Below are positions 17,864-25,987 of a stretch of 64,000 nucleotides of DNA, piece after piece (the first letter of the stretch is position 1; each line of letters opens with the position of its first letter). The stretch spans positions 93,115 to 157,114 of the forward strand of contig JABTVA010000007.1 of assembly GCA_015075075.1 (NCBI GenBank), read 5' to 3'. The notes under the pieces are model-generated. The model made no database searches. It was given only the letters and a program-made list of their open reading frames with translations, and was not told the origin of the DNA. The stretch is from Deltaproteobacteria bacterium (GTDB lineage Bacteria > Desulfobacterota > GWC2-55-46). The position numbers and the translations under genes are program-made.

Positions 17864-20497
17864 CTACTCGACGCTCCTCCAGTCAGGGCCGCATTCTATG
17901 TTTACCCTTACAGGCACCTTGAGCTCAAGGACCCCCTCCATCTCTCTCCTTATAAGCTCCCTCATTGCCGGAAGCTCGCCCTCGGGAGATTCGAAGATGA
18001 GCTCGTCGTGTATCTGGAGGAGCATGCGCGTCCGGGACGCGCTCTCTTTAAGGCGCGCCGATATCCTTATCATCGCGGCCTTTATCATGTCGGCTGCCGA
18101 GCCCTGTATTGGCGTGTTGACAGCCAGCCTCGTCCCGAGCCTTATCGTGGCCTCTACCGGGCTCTTAAGCTCTGGGATAAAGCGGCGCCTGCCGTAGATG
18201 GTCCTTGTAAAGCCGTTCCTGGCGGCTTCGCTTATGGTCCTCTCTATGAACTCCTTGACGAGCCTGTAGCGGTCGAAGTACATGTTGATGTAGTCGGTCG
18301 CCTCCTTCATGGATATCCCGAGCTCTGTAGAGAGGCCCCAGGGGCCCATGCCGTAGATTATGCCGAAGTTTATGGCCTTGGCCCTCCTCCTCATCTCAGG
18401 AGTAACCAGCCCCGGCATGGTGCCGAATACCTCGCTCGCGGTCCTCGTATGCACGTCCTCGTCCTTCAGGAACGCGTCCATGAGTATAGGGTCTTCGGAG
18501 AGGTGCGCTACTATCCGTAGCTCTATCTGCGAGTAGTCGGCGCAAATGAACGAGAAGCCGTCCTCCGCGACAAAGGCCTCCCTTACGCGCCCGGCCATCT
18601 CGCCCCGGATGGGGATATTCTGCAGGTTGGGCCTTGAGCTCGAAAGGCGGCCCGTTGCCGTGACCGTCTGGTTATAGGTGGTGTGTATGCGGCCGGTCTC
18701 CGGGTTTATCGTCTCGGAAAGGGCGTCGACATAGGTGGATTTCAGTTTCGAGAGCTGCCTGAAGCCGATTATGAGCCTGGGGACGTCGTGCCGAGCGGCG
18801 AGCTGGGTCAACACTTCCTCGTCGGTCGAGTACCCGGTCTTGGTCTTCTTCAAGGGCTTGAGGCCGAGCGTCGTGAAAAGGACCTCGGAGAGCTGTTTCG
18901 GGGAGTTTATGTTGAACTCGGTCCCGGCAGAGGCGTATATCTCCCGCTCTATCGAAGCGAGCTCCTTTTCCATCTCTTTTGAGAGAATGACGAGCTTCTC
19001 CCTGTCGAGCTTTATGCCTGTTGCCTCCATTTCAGCAAGGACCCTGGATAGGGGTAGCTCCAGCTCCTCATAGAGCCGCCAGAGTCCGTTATCCTCAAGC
19101 TCTTTCTTAATTATTTTGGAGATATCCAGTATGCTGCAGGCTTTTTTACATTCAGCGAGCGCTTCGTCCTCGAAATCGGCCCCGTCGCGGAGTTCCTCGG
19201 CAGAAAGGCCCAGGAGCTCATAGCCGAGGGCCGGTACCGTGTGTTCCGGCTTCGAGGGGTTTACTAAATACGAAGCAAGGGAGACGTCCATGCCGATGCC
19301 CCTCGCCTCCACGCCCATCCTGCCAAGGAAGAGGTACAGGGCCTTTGAGCTGTCCGTATGCTTCGCTATACCGGCGTCCTCCATTATGGGCCTTATCGCC
19401 TCTATAAGCTCGCCCGGGGCGATATGGCCTGAGACGACCGGCACGAACCTGCCTTTTTTCCGTTCCAGGCCGAAAGCGGCCCCCTTGAGTTTTCCGTTGA
19501 AGCCCTCCTCCGTAAGCGACAGGGTGATTGACACCTCCTTAAGGGCCGAGAGCTCGGATACAAGCCTTGAGAGCCCTTCCTTATCGAGCACGGCAGAATA
19601 GTCTCCACCCTCCTCAACCGGTCTCGGCGCCTCGGGCATCATCTCGCTTATGAGTTTCCTGAACTCGAGCTCTGAAAGGAGCGGGCCGAGGGCGGCATAG
19701 TCGGGCCCCGAGTATCTCAGTTCCTCAAGCTCGCATTCAAGAGGGACGTCGGGATTAAGCGTCACTATCTGCAGTGAAAGCTCTGCCTGCTCCCTGTTCG
19801 ATATGAGGCTTTCCTTTAACTTCGGCTTGGAAATGCTCTCTACATTTTCATAAATACCGTCAACAGAGCCGAATTCAGTTATGAGTTTGGCGGCGGTCTT
19901 GAGCCCCACTCCTGGGACGCCCGGGACGCTGTCCGTCGCGTCGCCGGAAAGGGCAAGGAGGTCGCGTATCCTCTCGGGGCCGACCCCGAACTTCTCCTTG
20001 ACCTCAAGGGGGCCGTACTCCTTGCCGGTCATGTAGTCGAGTATCACGGTATTGTCGTCGACGAGCTGGTACATGTCCTTGTCACCGGTTATGATAGCGA
20101 GCTTCACGCCCACGGCCTCGAACCTCTTTACGAGTGTGGCTATCACGTCGTCAGCCTCGAAGGAGGCCATCTCCAATGCGCGGATGTTCAGCGCCCCGGC
20201 CATCTTCTTCACATACGGGACCTGGAGGGAGAGGCTGTCGGGCATGGGGGGCCTCTCGGCCTTGTACCCCGGCATGAGCCCGTGCCTGAACGAGGGCCCC
20301 TTTACGTCAAAGGCAATGACTATGTACTCGGGCTTGAAATCGTTGAGGATCTTCCGGAGCGACTGCGTAAACCCGTACACCGCGTTCGTCGGAAGCCCCC
20401 TGGAATTGGTGAAAGTGGAGGGAATGGCGTGGAAGGCCCGGTACATTACCGAGCTTCCGTCTATTATAAAAAGCCTTTTACCGGTATTATCCGTCAT
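17864..20497 (-). CDS. polA: DNA polymerase I
   Basis: 877 residues, three-domain PolA. The N-terminal 5'-3' exonuclease has LFIIDGSSVMYRAFHA, ASFEADDVIATL and ITGDKDMYQLV, with a helix-hairpin-helix (VPGVPGVGLKTAAKLI). In the middle domain the proofreading motif is lost: the expected DxE reads ITLSLTEEG, so 3'-5' exonuclease activity is probably absent. The polymerase domain has motif A DYSQIELRIVAHLSED, motif B RRRAKAINFGIIYGMG and motif C QIHDELIFESPEGE. Repair and Okazaki-fragment maturation. Single gene, divergent from the small exported protein at 20539. Confidence 0.97.
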   Translation of the reverse strand: MTDNTGKRLFIIDGSSVMYRAFHAIPSTFTNSRGLPTNAVYGFTQSLRKILNDFKPEYIVIAFDVKGPSFRHGLMPGYKAERPPMPDSLSLQVPYVKKMAGALNIRALEMASFEADDVIATLVKRFEAVGVKLAIITGDKDMYQLVDDNTVILDYMTGKEYGPLEVKEKFGVGPERIRDLLALSGDATDSVPGVPGVGLKTAAKLITEFGSVDGIYENVESISKPKLKESLISNREQAELSLQIVTLNPDVPLECELEELRYSGPDYAALGPLLSELEFRKLISEMMPEAPRPVEEGGDYSAVLDKEGLSRLVSELSALKEVSITLSLTEEGFNGKLKGAAFGLERKKGRFVPVVSGHIAPGELIEAIRPIMEDAGIAKHTDSSKALYLFLGRMGVEARGIGMDVSLASYLVNPSKPEHTVPALGYELLGLSAEELRDGADFEDEALAECKKACSILDISKIIKKELEDNGLWRLYEELELPLSRVLAEMEATGIKLDREKLVILSKEMEKELASIEREIYASAGTEFNINSPKQLSEVLFTTLGLKPLKKTKTGYSTDEEVLTQLAARHDVPRLIIGFRQLSKLKSTYVDALSETINPETGRIHTTYNQTVTATGRLSSSRPNLQNIPIRGEMAGRVREAFVAEDGFSFICADYSQIELRIVAHLSEDPILMDAFLKDEDVHTRTASEVFGTMPGLVTPEMRRRAKAINFGIIYGMGPWGLSTELGISMKEATDYINMYFDRYRLVKEFIERTISEAARNGFTRTIYGRRRFIPELKSPVEATIRLGTRLAVNTPIQGSAADMIKAAMIRISARLKESASRTRMLLQIHDELIFESPEGELPAMRELIRREMEGVLELKVPVRVNIECGPDWRSVE

Positions 20498-20538
20498 GCT
20501 CCATTGACAGCCCCGGCTGCGGTTGTATATACTTTGTC

Positions 20539-21048
20539 ATGGCCAGGGCCCTTCTATTCCTTATTTTTCTCTTCCTCCCCTCGCCCCTGTGGGCCCAGGG
20601 AGACGCGGTTTCTACCGCACTTGACATTGTAGAGAATTTCCACAAAGAAGCAAACATATTAATGGGAGCCGCCGGCCTATCTGAGGTCCCGCCAGTTGAG
20701 AAAGAGAGGGCCGTCTCCGAGCTCAGGGAAATTCGGGTAACGGAGGTGCCCGGCAGGATGCGGCTTGAACGTGTGCACGGGGTGGTCGACGCCTACACGA
20801 GCAGCGTTCTCGGCATGGTTGAGTCCCGCCTTGGAGAGGCGCAGGGCGCTAAAAAAGGATACATGAGGGACGGGCTTAAAAGGCTTGCCGACCTCCGCCT
20901 GGACGAGACCATAAGGCTTATGCGGACGCTCGCCATAGAGGAACCATCGCCGGAGGTCAGGCCCGACCTCCCCTTCACCTTCGACCCCACCCCGCCATAC
21001 GAGAGGCCCTCGCCTCCGGACGGCCCGCCCGGCATACTGTATAGATAG
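20539..21048 (+). CDS. Exported protein of unknown function
   Basis: 169 residues. Signal peptide RALLFLIFLFLPSPLWAQG with likely cleavage after AQG or WAQ. The mature part is mainly helical, with charged heptad-like segments, and ends in a Pro-rich tail (TPPYERPSPPDGPPG). I recognise no family. It is divergent from polA with 41 bp between starts, so the promoters overlap. Codon usage matches the neighbours. Confidence 0.75.
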   Translation: MARALLFLIFLFLPSPLWAQGDAVSTALDIVENFHKEANILMGAAGLSEVPPVEKERAVSELREIRVTEVPGRMRLERVHGVVDAYTSSVLGMVESRLGEAQGAKKGYMRDGLKRLADLRLDETIRLMRTLAIEEPSPEVRPDLPFTFDPTPPYERPSPPDGPPGILYR

Positions 21049-21073
21049 CCATATACCCGGCGCGGAGAGGCGC

Positions 21074-21104
21074 TCAAAAAAAACACCCGCCATCAGGCGG
21101 GTGT
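21074..21104 (-). terminator. Rho-independent terminator of rhlE
   Basis: Stem ACACCCGCC/GGCGGGTGT with a four-base loop (21083-21104), followed on the minus strand by eight T residues. On the plus strand the T-run is poor (CTCTT), so it mainly serves rhlE but may also stop the exported-protein transcript. Confidence 0.8.
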
Positions 21105-21120
21105 CTCTTGTGAGGACTTT

Positions 21121-21195
21121 ATTTGTAAGGCTTGGACGGATTCATTCCGGCCAGGCCGTGGTTGAAAAAGTCCAGGAAGGACTTTTTCAACATAC
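21121..21195. repeat. Partial copy of 161-bp repeat element, family B
   Basis: Matches one half of the full copies at 29529-29689 and 32463-32623, including the terminal hairpin GTTGAAAAAGTCC-n5-GGACTTTTTCAAC. It lies between the rhlE stop codon (three bases away) and the rhlE terminator. Confidence 0.75.
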
Positions 21196-21197
21196 TG

Positions 21198-22442
21198 TTA
21201 GTGTCTCCGGGAAGGCCTTCTGAAGCCGCCAGGACTGTTGAAGCGGCCTTTCCCGGCGTCCCTCTGATGCGCGGCCCTGGGCGCGGCAGGCGCGGCCTTT
21301 TGGGATGCCTCATGCTGAAACCCCGGCACTTCCTCGACCTGTATCTTGCGTCCGAGTAGCCGCTGGATGTTCGTAAGGTGTTCCCTTTCCTCCGGAGAGA
21401 CGAGCGAGAGCGCGGTGCCTCCGGCCCCGGCGCGGCCTGTCCGGCCTATCCGGTGTATGTAGTCCTCGGGGACATTGGGGAGGTCGTAATTCACCACATG
21501 GGGCAGGCTCTCGATATCGAGCCCCCTGGCCGCGATGTCGGTGGCGACAAGCACCTTGACCGAGCCTTTCTTGAACTCGGCGAGCGCCCTGGTGCGGGCC
21601 GACTGGCTTTTGTTGCCGTGGATGGCGGTCGAGCTTATGCCGTCCTTCAGGAGCTGCTCCGAGAGCCTGTTCGCGCCGTGCTTTGTGCGGGTAAAGACGA
21701 GCGCCTGGCGCCAGCCGCCTGATTTCACGAGATGCGAAAGGAGCTCCCTTTTCCGGGTCTGCCCCACCGGGTGCACCACCTGGGAAACCGCCTCTGCGGG
21801 AGTGTTCCTCCGCGCGGCCTCCAGGACGGCAGGCTCATGAAGGAGACCATCGGCCAGACGCTTTACTTCATCGTTGTACGTCGCCGAGAAGAGCAGGTTC
21901 TGCCGCTTCCCAGGAAGGAGCTTCAAAACGCGCCGTATGTCGTGTATGAAGCCCATGTCCAGCATGCGGTCCGCCTCGTCGAGGACGAGTATCTCCACCT
22001 TCGAGAGGTCCACGGTCCTCTGCCCCGCGTGGTCGAGGAGGCGGCCCGGTGTAGCGACGAGTATGTCGACGCCGCGGCGCAGCTCGTCTATTTGCGGGTT
22101 TATGCCGACCCCGCCGTAAATGATCGCGGCCCACAAGCGCAGGTTCCTGCCGTAGGTCCGCACACTTTCTCCGACCTGCGCGGCAAGCTCGCGGGTTGGC
22201 GTGAGGACAAGGGCCCTGGGCGCCCTGCCCCTCTGCTCATGCCTTGAACGGCTGAGTATTTCGAGCATCGGGAGCGTGAAAGCGGCGGTCTTGCCGGTGC
22301 CGGTCTGTGCCCCGGCCATGACGTCTCGGCCTTCGAGGATAACGGGGATGGTCTTCGCCTGGATGGGTGTGGGCTCGGTATAGCCCTCGCCTTCCACGGC
22401 TTTCAGCAGTTCGGCCCTCAAGCCGAGTAGATCAAATGACAT
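21198..22442 (-). CDS. rhlE: DEAD-box ATP-dependent RNA helicase RhlE
   Basis: 414 residues with all core motifs: Q motif ([13 protein letters not shown]), [12 protein letters not shown], Ia [33 protein letters not shown] to [25 protein letters not shown] and [11 protein letters not shown] short basic C-terminal tail ([12 protein letters not shown]) follows. RNA unwinding in ribosome assembly or RNA decay. Single gene, with repeat element and terminator directly downstream. Confidence 0.95.
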   Translation of the reverse strand: MSFDLLGLRAELLKAVEGEGYTEPTPIQAKTIPVILEGRDVMAGAQTGTGKTAAFTLPMLEILSRSRHEQRGRAPRALVLTPTRELAAQVGESVRTYGRNLRLWAAIIYGGVGINPQIDELRRGVDILVATPGRLLDHAGQRTVDLSKVEILVLDEADRMLDMGFIHDIRRVLKLLPGKRQNLLFSATYNDEVKRLADGLLHEPAVLEAARRNTPAEAVSQVVHPVGQTRKRELLSHLVKSGGWRQALVFTRTKHGANRLSEQLLKDGISSTAIHGNKSQSARTRALAEFKKGSVKVLVATDIAARGLDIESLPHVVNYDLPNVPEDYIHRIGRTGRAGAGGTALSLVSPEEREHLTNIQRLLGRKIQVEEVPGFQHEASQKAAPAAPRAAHQRDAGKGRFNSPGGFRRPSRRH

Positions 22443-22540
22443 GACAAATTACTCCGGAAACAGCCTACCCAATAATGGGCCGGTCTAGGCGGGATCGTTT
22501 AAGGTTATTCTGGGTGAGGTTGATGTAAGGGAGGCCAACC

Positions 22541-22639
22541 ATGACACAGCTTGCGCCGACCGAATGGCGACAAGAAATAAATCCTGCTTACCTTAACACC
22601 AAAAATTACAAAGCGCAAGCAAAAAATCGACGCCCTTGA
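22541..22639 (+). CDS. Possible small protein, 32 residues
   Basis: ATG preceded by AAGGGAGG at correct spacing, coding for 32 residues, polar and basic (EWRQEINPAYLNTKNYKAQA within it). It lies in the 309-bp gap between rhlE and the ZIP transporter, which otherwise holds nothing recognisable. Support is only the ribosome site; no family known. Confidence 0.3.
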   Translation: MTQLAPTEWRQEINPAYLNTKNYKAQAKNRRP

Positions 22640-22751
22640 AAGAATAGGGCCGGGATGTTACAAATCTCAATGGGTGACAAATGGCAGACCTCTCGAATAT
22701 TAAAGCTCCGGCAGGCATTGTAAGGCCCGCTCCGCGCATCGGGGAGGCCTT

Positions 22752-23646
22752 ATGAGCGGCGTCTGGCTCGCGCTCGGGCTTACCCTTTTCGCCGGGATGG
22801 CCACCGGCATAGGGAGCGCCATAGCCTTCTTCGCCAAAAGGACCAACTACCGGTTCCTTTCGGTCTCGACAGGCTTTTCCGCCGGGGTCATGTTATACGT
22901 CTCGTTCGTTGAGATACTCCTTAAGGGCGGGAGCGCCCTTACCGAGGCTTACGGCGACTACTGGGGGCACTGGGCCAATGCGGGCTCGTTCTTCGGCGGC
23001 ATACTCTTCATAGCCGTAATCGACAACCTCATCCCGGCAGCCAGGAACCCGCACGAGACCCACGCGGGCTCGGAGCGGGCCCCGCTTAAGGGCGGGGCAG
23101 CGCTGGAACCCGGCCCGGCGGCCTACGATAACCAGGCTGGCGGCATACACGACCACGCGGCCCATAACAGCAAGCTCCACAGGATGGGTCTCTTTACCGC
23201 CCTCGCCATAGCCATCCACAACCTGCCCGAAGGACTTGCGACATTCCTTGCGGCAATGCACGACCCCGGCCTGGGCATAGCCATAGCGGTCGCGGTCGCC
23301 CTCCATAATATCCCGGAGGGCATAAGCGTCTCTGTCCCCATCTACTACGCAACCGGAAAACGCGGCAAGGCCTTCGCCTACTCGCTCGTTAGCGGCCTTG
23401 CCGAGCCCGTGGGAGCGCTCATAGGGTATCTCCTCATCATTTCTTTCGTGGGCGTGAGCGGCGACGGCAAGGTAATCCCGCCCGAGGTCATGGGCATCAT
23501 CTTCGGAGGTATCGCTGGGTAATGGTATACATAAGCCTCGACGAGCTGCTTCCGACGAGCCGCACATACGGCAAGGGCACGACAGCATCCTCGGCCTTGT
23601 GCTGGGGATGGCGGTGATGGCGTTGAGCTTGCTATTGATGAAATAG
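22752..23646 (+). CDS. ZIP family metal transporter (ZupT-like), frameshifted
   Basis: About 298 residues with eight predicted membrane helices and both ZIP signatures: [13 protein letters not shown] and [14 protein letters not shown] His-rich loop ([17 protein letters not shown]) lies between helices 3 and 4. Imports Zn and other divalent cations across the inner membrane. The frame breaks near 23520 (after GGIAG) and again near 23580. Restoring one base at each site (GGGATAATG; GGCCACGAC) gives the expected end [20 protein letters not shown] through the last helix to TAG. Both are missing bases in short runs, so probable sequence errors. Confidence 0.85.
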
Positions 23647-23706
23647 GGTAAGGCAGCCATTATTTTTTGATTGGACGGTAAGGAAAAGGAAGAGGAATAT
23701 ACTCGC

Positions 23707-24220
23707 ATGAAATCGGAGATTATTATCAGGACCGAGACAAGCGCCGATATCGACGCCATAACCGAAGTTACGATTGCCGCGTTCAAGACCCTGGAAATCA
23801 GCGATCATACGGAGCAGTACGTCATTACGGCGCTACGCGCAGCCAAAGCCCTAACGCTCTCGCTCGTCGCGGAAGTGCATGGCCGGGTAATCGGGCATAT
23901 TGCCTTCTCTCCTGTCAGCATTTCGGACGGCACCCAGGGCTGGTACGGCCTCGGCCCTGTCTCGGTGCTGCCGAGTACCAGAAACAGGGCATCGGCAAGG
24001 CCCTGATACGTGAAGGGTTAGCGCGGCTAAAGCCCTGAACGCCAAAGGATGCTGTCTCGTTGGGTATCCGGATTACTACGGGAAAGTCGGGTTCAGGAGC
24101 GTGCCTGGACTTGTGCATGAGGGAGTGCCTCAGAAATTCTTCCTCGCCCTCTCTTTGGACGGGCATACTCCGCAAGGCACCGTCACCTTCCACGAGGCGT
24201 TCAGGCGAAGGCTAAATTAA
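23707..24220 (+). CDS. GNAT family N-acetyltransferase, frameshifted
   Basis: About 171 residues when read across two breaks. The N-terminus (IRTETSADIDAITEVTIAAF) and acetyl-CoA motif (GLGPVSVLPEYQKQGIGKAL) are typical of the YhbS-type GNAT group, and GYPDYYGKVGFRSV is its C-terminal signature. One base is missing near 23972 (CTGCCGAGTAC for CTGCCGGAGTAC) and one near 24030 (AAAGCCC for AAAGGCCC). Substrate unknown. A terminator follows at 24286. Confidence 0.8.
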
Positions 24221-24285
24221 CGATATACTCGACCCTTTACAGCACTCGGGTTTGACAGGCTTTGCTTTAATACCTTGAAATGTAA

Positions 24286-24317
24286 AAGGGGTTACGGGCT
24301 TTTACCCGTAACCCCTT
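24286..24317. terminator. Bidirectional terminator next to attL
   Basis: 13-bp perfect stem AAGGGGTTACGGG/CCCGTAACCCCTT with a six-base loop, then TTTTT on the plus strand and TTTTAC on the minus strand. It now terminates the acetyltransferase. Before insertion of the island it would have lain just 3' of the tRNA-Arg gene. Confidence 0.75.
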
Positions 24318-24325
24318 GATTTTTA

Positions 24326-24364
24326 TGGCGCCCCCGAGACGATTCGAACGTCCGACACACGGAT
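24326..24364. repeat. attL: 39-bp duplicate of the tRNA-Arg 3' end
   Basis: Identical over 39 bases to 25508-25546, covering CCA, acceptor strand, T arm, variable region and part of the anticodon stem. It is not a tRNA gene itself because the 5' half is absent. Classic left attachment site of an element integrated into a tRNA 3' end. Confidence 0.9.
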
Positions 24365-24555
24365 CAGAAAAACGTCCGTTTTTTTCTCGCCTCTCTCAAA
24401 ACACCTGATTTCTTGAATTTTCAATGTCTTTCAGCGCTTTTACTGTTTAAACCACTTGGCTCGATTTGGCTGGAATCGGTCGGACTCCGCGCGTCACTGG
24501 CAAAGTAAACCGCCCCGGGAGGCAAAACACAGAAGAAAAGCCATGCCTAAAACAG

Positions 24556-24582
24556 TTGCACAATCATTATTAATGATATAAT
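24556..24582 (+). promoter_or_regulatory. Promoter and palindromic operator of the toxin-antitoxin operon
   Basis: TTGCAC, 15-base spacer, TATAAT, ten bases before the first start codon. The spacer is filled by a 15-base palindrome ATCATTA-T-TAATGAT (24563-24577). This placement suits autorepression by the DNA-binding second gene product. Confidence 0.6.
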
Positions 24583-24591
24583 ATAACACTA

Positions 24592-24888
24592 ATGAAGGCG
24601 CGCCGCATAATTCATCAGAAAGTGGTCGAGGATTCCGGCAACATTGTAGAGGTAAAGCTATGGCAGGTGCCTCCCTCTCCGGACAGGCCGCATGGATATA
24701 AATATTCGCTCGTTTACATCGTGGACGGAGACCGCGTCATTGGTTATGACAACGCTGAAGGGAAACGGGACCACCGGCATTTCGGGGGCAAGGAGAAGCC
24801 ATACAGGTTCAAGGACCTAAGAACGCTGGCAAAGGATTTTCAAAACGATATCGCAAGATGGAAAGCAACTAAGGAGAAAAAGTCATGA
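24592..24888 (+). CDS. tumE: TumE-family (DUF6516) toxin-like protein
   Basis: 98 residues. YSLVYIVDGDRVIGYDN, then KRDHRHFGGKEKPYRF, then a C-terminal FQNDIARW segment is the pattern I associate with the TumE/DUF6516 family, the toxin side of TumE-TumA type II systems. The conserved GYDN...KRDHRH charged cluster probably forms the active site. Mechanism not shown by the sequence. Overlaps the next gene by ATGA; promoter with operator palindrome directly upstream. Confidence 0.75.
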   Translation: MKARRIIHQKVVEDSGNIVEVKLWQVPPSPDRPHGYKYSLVYIVDGDRVIGYDNAEGKRDHRHFGGKEKPYRFKDLRTLAKDFQNDIARWKATKEKKS

Positions 24889-25259
24889 AGGCAAAAAGAA
24901 TAAAGGTAGGAATTAAGAGCGCGAAAGAGGCCCTGGACGATTTCGTGAAGGCCGGAGAAGCTATCGAGCGCGGCCAGAAGGCAAAAAAGCAAGAGGGCCT
25001 TTTCTTTGAGAGCATAGAAGGGTTCCGAAAGGCGCTCACACCCAAAAGGATCGAGCTGCTTCATATCATAAGGGAACGGCATCCGGAGAGCATCCAGGAG
25101 CTCGCCAGGCTCGCGGACCGCGATATGAGAGCGGTCGTCACCGACATAAGCATCCTCGAGCGGTACGGCCTCGTGGACATGAAACGGAAGAAGGACGGCA
25201 GAAAGCTCTCGACGCCGATTGTGGACTACGACACCATAGATATCAAGATAGCTGTTTAA
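24885..25259 (+). CDS. tumA: TumA-like antitoxin, winged-helix DNA-binding protein (HVO_A0114-like)
   Basis: 124 residues. The C-terminal half is a winged helix: LTPKRIELLHIIRERHPESI, ELARLADRDMRAVVTDISIL, then ERYGLVDMKRKKDGRK as the wing. This matches HVO_A0114-type putative DNA-binding proteins that pair with TumE. The N-terminal 45 residues are charged helix, a likely toxin-binding part. Translation is coupled to the toxin gene (ATGA). Probably neutralises the toxin and represses the operon. Confidence 0.75.
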   Translation: MKAKRIKVGIKSAKEALDDFVKAGEAIERGQKAKKQEGLFFESIEGFRKALTPKRIELLHIIRERHPESIQELARLADRDMRAVVTDISILERYGLVDMKRKKDGRKLSTPIVDYDTIDIKIAV

Positions 25260-25267
25260 TTAAGTGG

Positions 25268-25450
25268 GGCCGAAAAGGTTGCTATGCTGATCCGGGCACA
25301 AGACCAGGAGCGTCTTCGAAAGGTACAACATCGTGAACGAGGTGGACCTCAAGAGGGCGTCGAGGAAGGTCTCGGACATTCATAAGGAGCGCGCCGCCCT
25401 GGGCAAAGAGGCCCCTCACGGGCAAGGTTCAGGCAAAGTAGAGGGTCCGA
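25268..25450 (+). pseudogene. Tyrosine recombinase (integrase) C-terminal remnant
   Basis: Read with one frameshift at about 25292 it gives PEKVAMLI then GHKTRSVFERYNIVNEVDLK. This is the last conserved box of phage-type integrases with the active-site His of GHKTR and the nucleophile Tyr of FERYNIV. All other catalytic parts (R, K, HxxR) are missing. Its position and direction, ending at the tRNA 3' end, are those expected for the integrase of the island. Non-functional. Confidence 0.8.
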
Positions 25451-25473
25451 CGCACATAATAGAAAAAGAAAAA

Positions 25474-25498
25474 CCCTGTAATTCATTGAATTACAGGG
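25474..25498 (-). terminator. Terminator downstream of tRNA-Arg
   Basis: 12-bp perfect stem CCCTGTAATTCA/TGAATTACAGGG, followed on the minus strand by six T residues. Nine bases beyond the tRNA CCA end and inside the island, so it was brought in by the element. Confidence 0.75.
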
Positions 25499-25507
25499 AA
25501 GAAAATT

Positions 25508-25584
25508 TGGCGCCCCCGAGACGATTCGAACGTCCGACACACGGATTAGGAATCCGTTGCTCTATCCTGCTGAGCTACGGGGGC
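25508..25584 (-). tRNA. tRNA-Arg, anticodon CCU
   Basis: On the minus strand: acceptor GCCCCCG pairs with CGGGGGC, discriminator G, encoded CCA. The D arm is GCTC-AGCAGGATA-GAGC, the anticodon arm ACGGA-TTCCTAA-TCCGT (anticodon CCT at 25550-25548), and the T arm GGACG-TTCGAAT-CGTCT. All four stems pair. Decodes AGG. Its 3' 39 bases are duplicated at 24326-24364. Confidence 0.95.
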
Positions 25585-25793
25585 ATAAGGATGGTTTTCA
25601 ATGCAGTTTGCGGGTAATTCGTTGCCCCGCCATGCGGCAGGGGCGGAACCTTTAAAGTTTCTCAAAAAAAGCGGCTCCTGTCAAATCAAAAAAACAGCCC
25701 GGGGGACTGCCGAAAGAAAACTGTTTCAGGAATTTGAGAAGTGAGCAAAACCCTGAGTGTAATCGAATGGCAAGAAACCGCATTTAGACAATC

Positions 25794-25885
25794 AGCAAGT
25801 AAGCATAGATTCTTCGGTCGCTTTCGCTCCCTCAGAATGACAGAAAACGGAATCAGTCTGTGAATTGATTAGCCCTTCCAAAATA
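25794..25885. repeat. Dispersed repeat, family D-related
   Basis: AGATTCTTCGGTCGC...CTCAGAATGACAGAAAACGGAATCAG with AATTGATTAGCCCTTCC at the end. Similar words occur at 30060-30240 and 42774-43008. The rest of 25585-25987 (402 bp) contains no gene that I can support. Confidence 0.5.
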
Positions 25886-25987
25886 AGACAACTGGCCCGG
25901 CCCCTCTCCCTCCTTCTACTTGACTCGCCCCTCCACCGGAAAAAGACTTTAATATGATGCCGCTTCAAAGCGGAACGGAGGTGTATT

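Larger units (their letters stand above)
24326..25546. mobile_element. Mini integrative island in tRNA-Arg(CCU)
   Basis: A 1.2-kb segment bounded by 39-bp direct repeats of the tRNA-Arg 3' end. It contains a toxin-antitoxin-type gene pair and, adjacent to the intact tRNA, the C-terminal remnant of a tyrosine recombinase. The 227 bp after attL hold no gene. Nothing else of the parent element survives, so it looks like a deletion remnant kept by the toxin-antitoxin pair, and is probably no longer mobile on its own. Confidence 0.82.

Noticed and set aside
21121..21195. C-terminal extension of RhlE within the repeat
   Set aside because: A TAA stop at 21198-21200 precedes it; the repeat is downstream of the gene.
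22443..22751. Riboswitch upstream of the ZIP transporter
   Set aside because: No conserved aptamer pattern or terminator/anti-terminator pair could be seen.
24326..24364. Second tRNA-Arg gene
   Set aside because: Only the 3' 39 bases match; no D arm or 5' acceptor strand follows, so it is an attachment-site duplicate.
25333..25617. 94-codon frame running through the tRNA
   Set aside because: The first part is an integrase remnant; the rest is antisense tRNA and not a protein.
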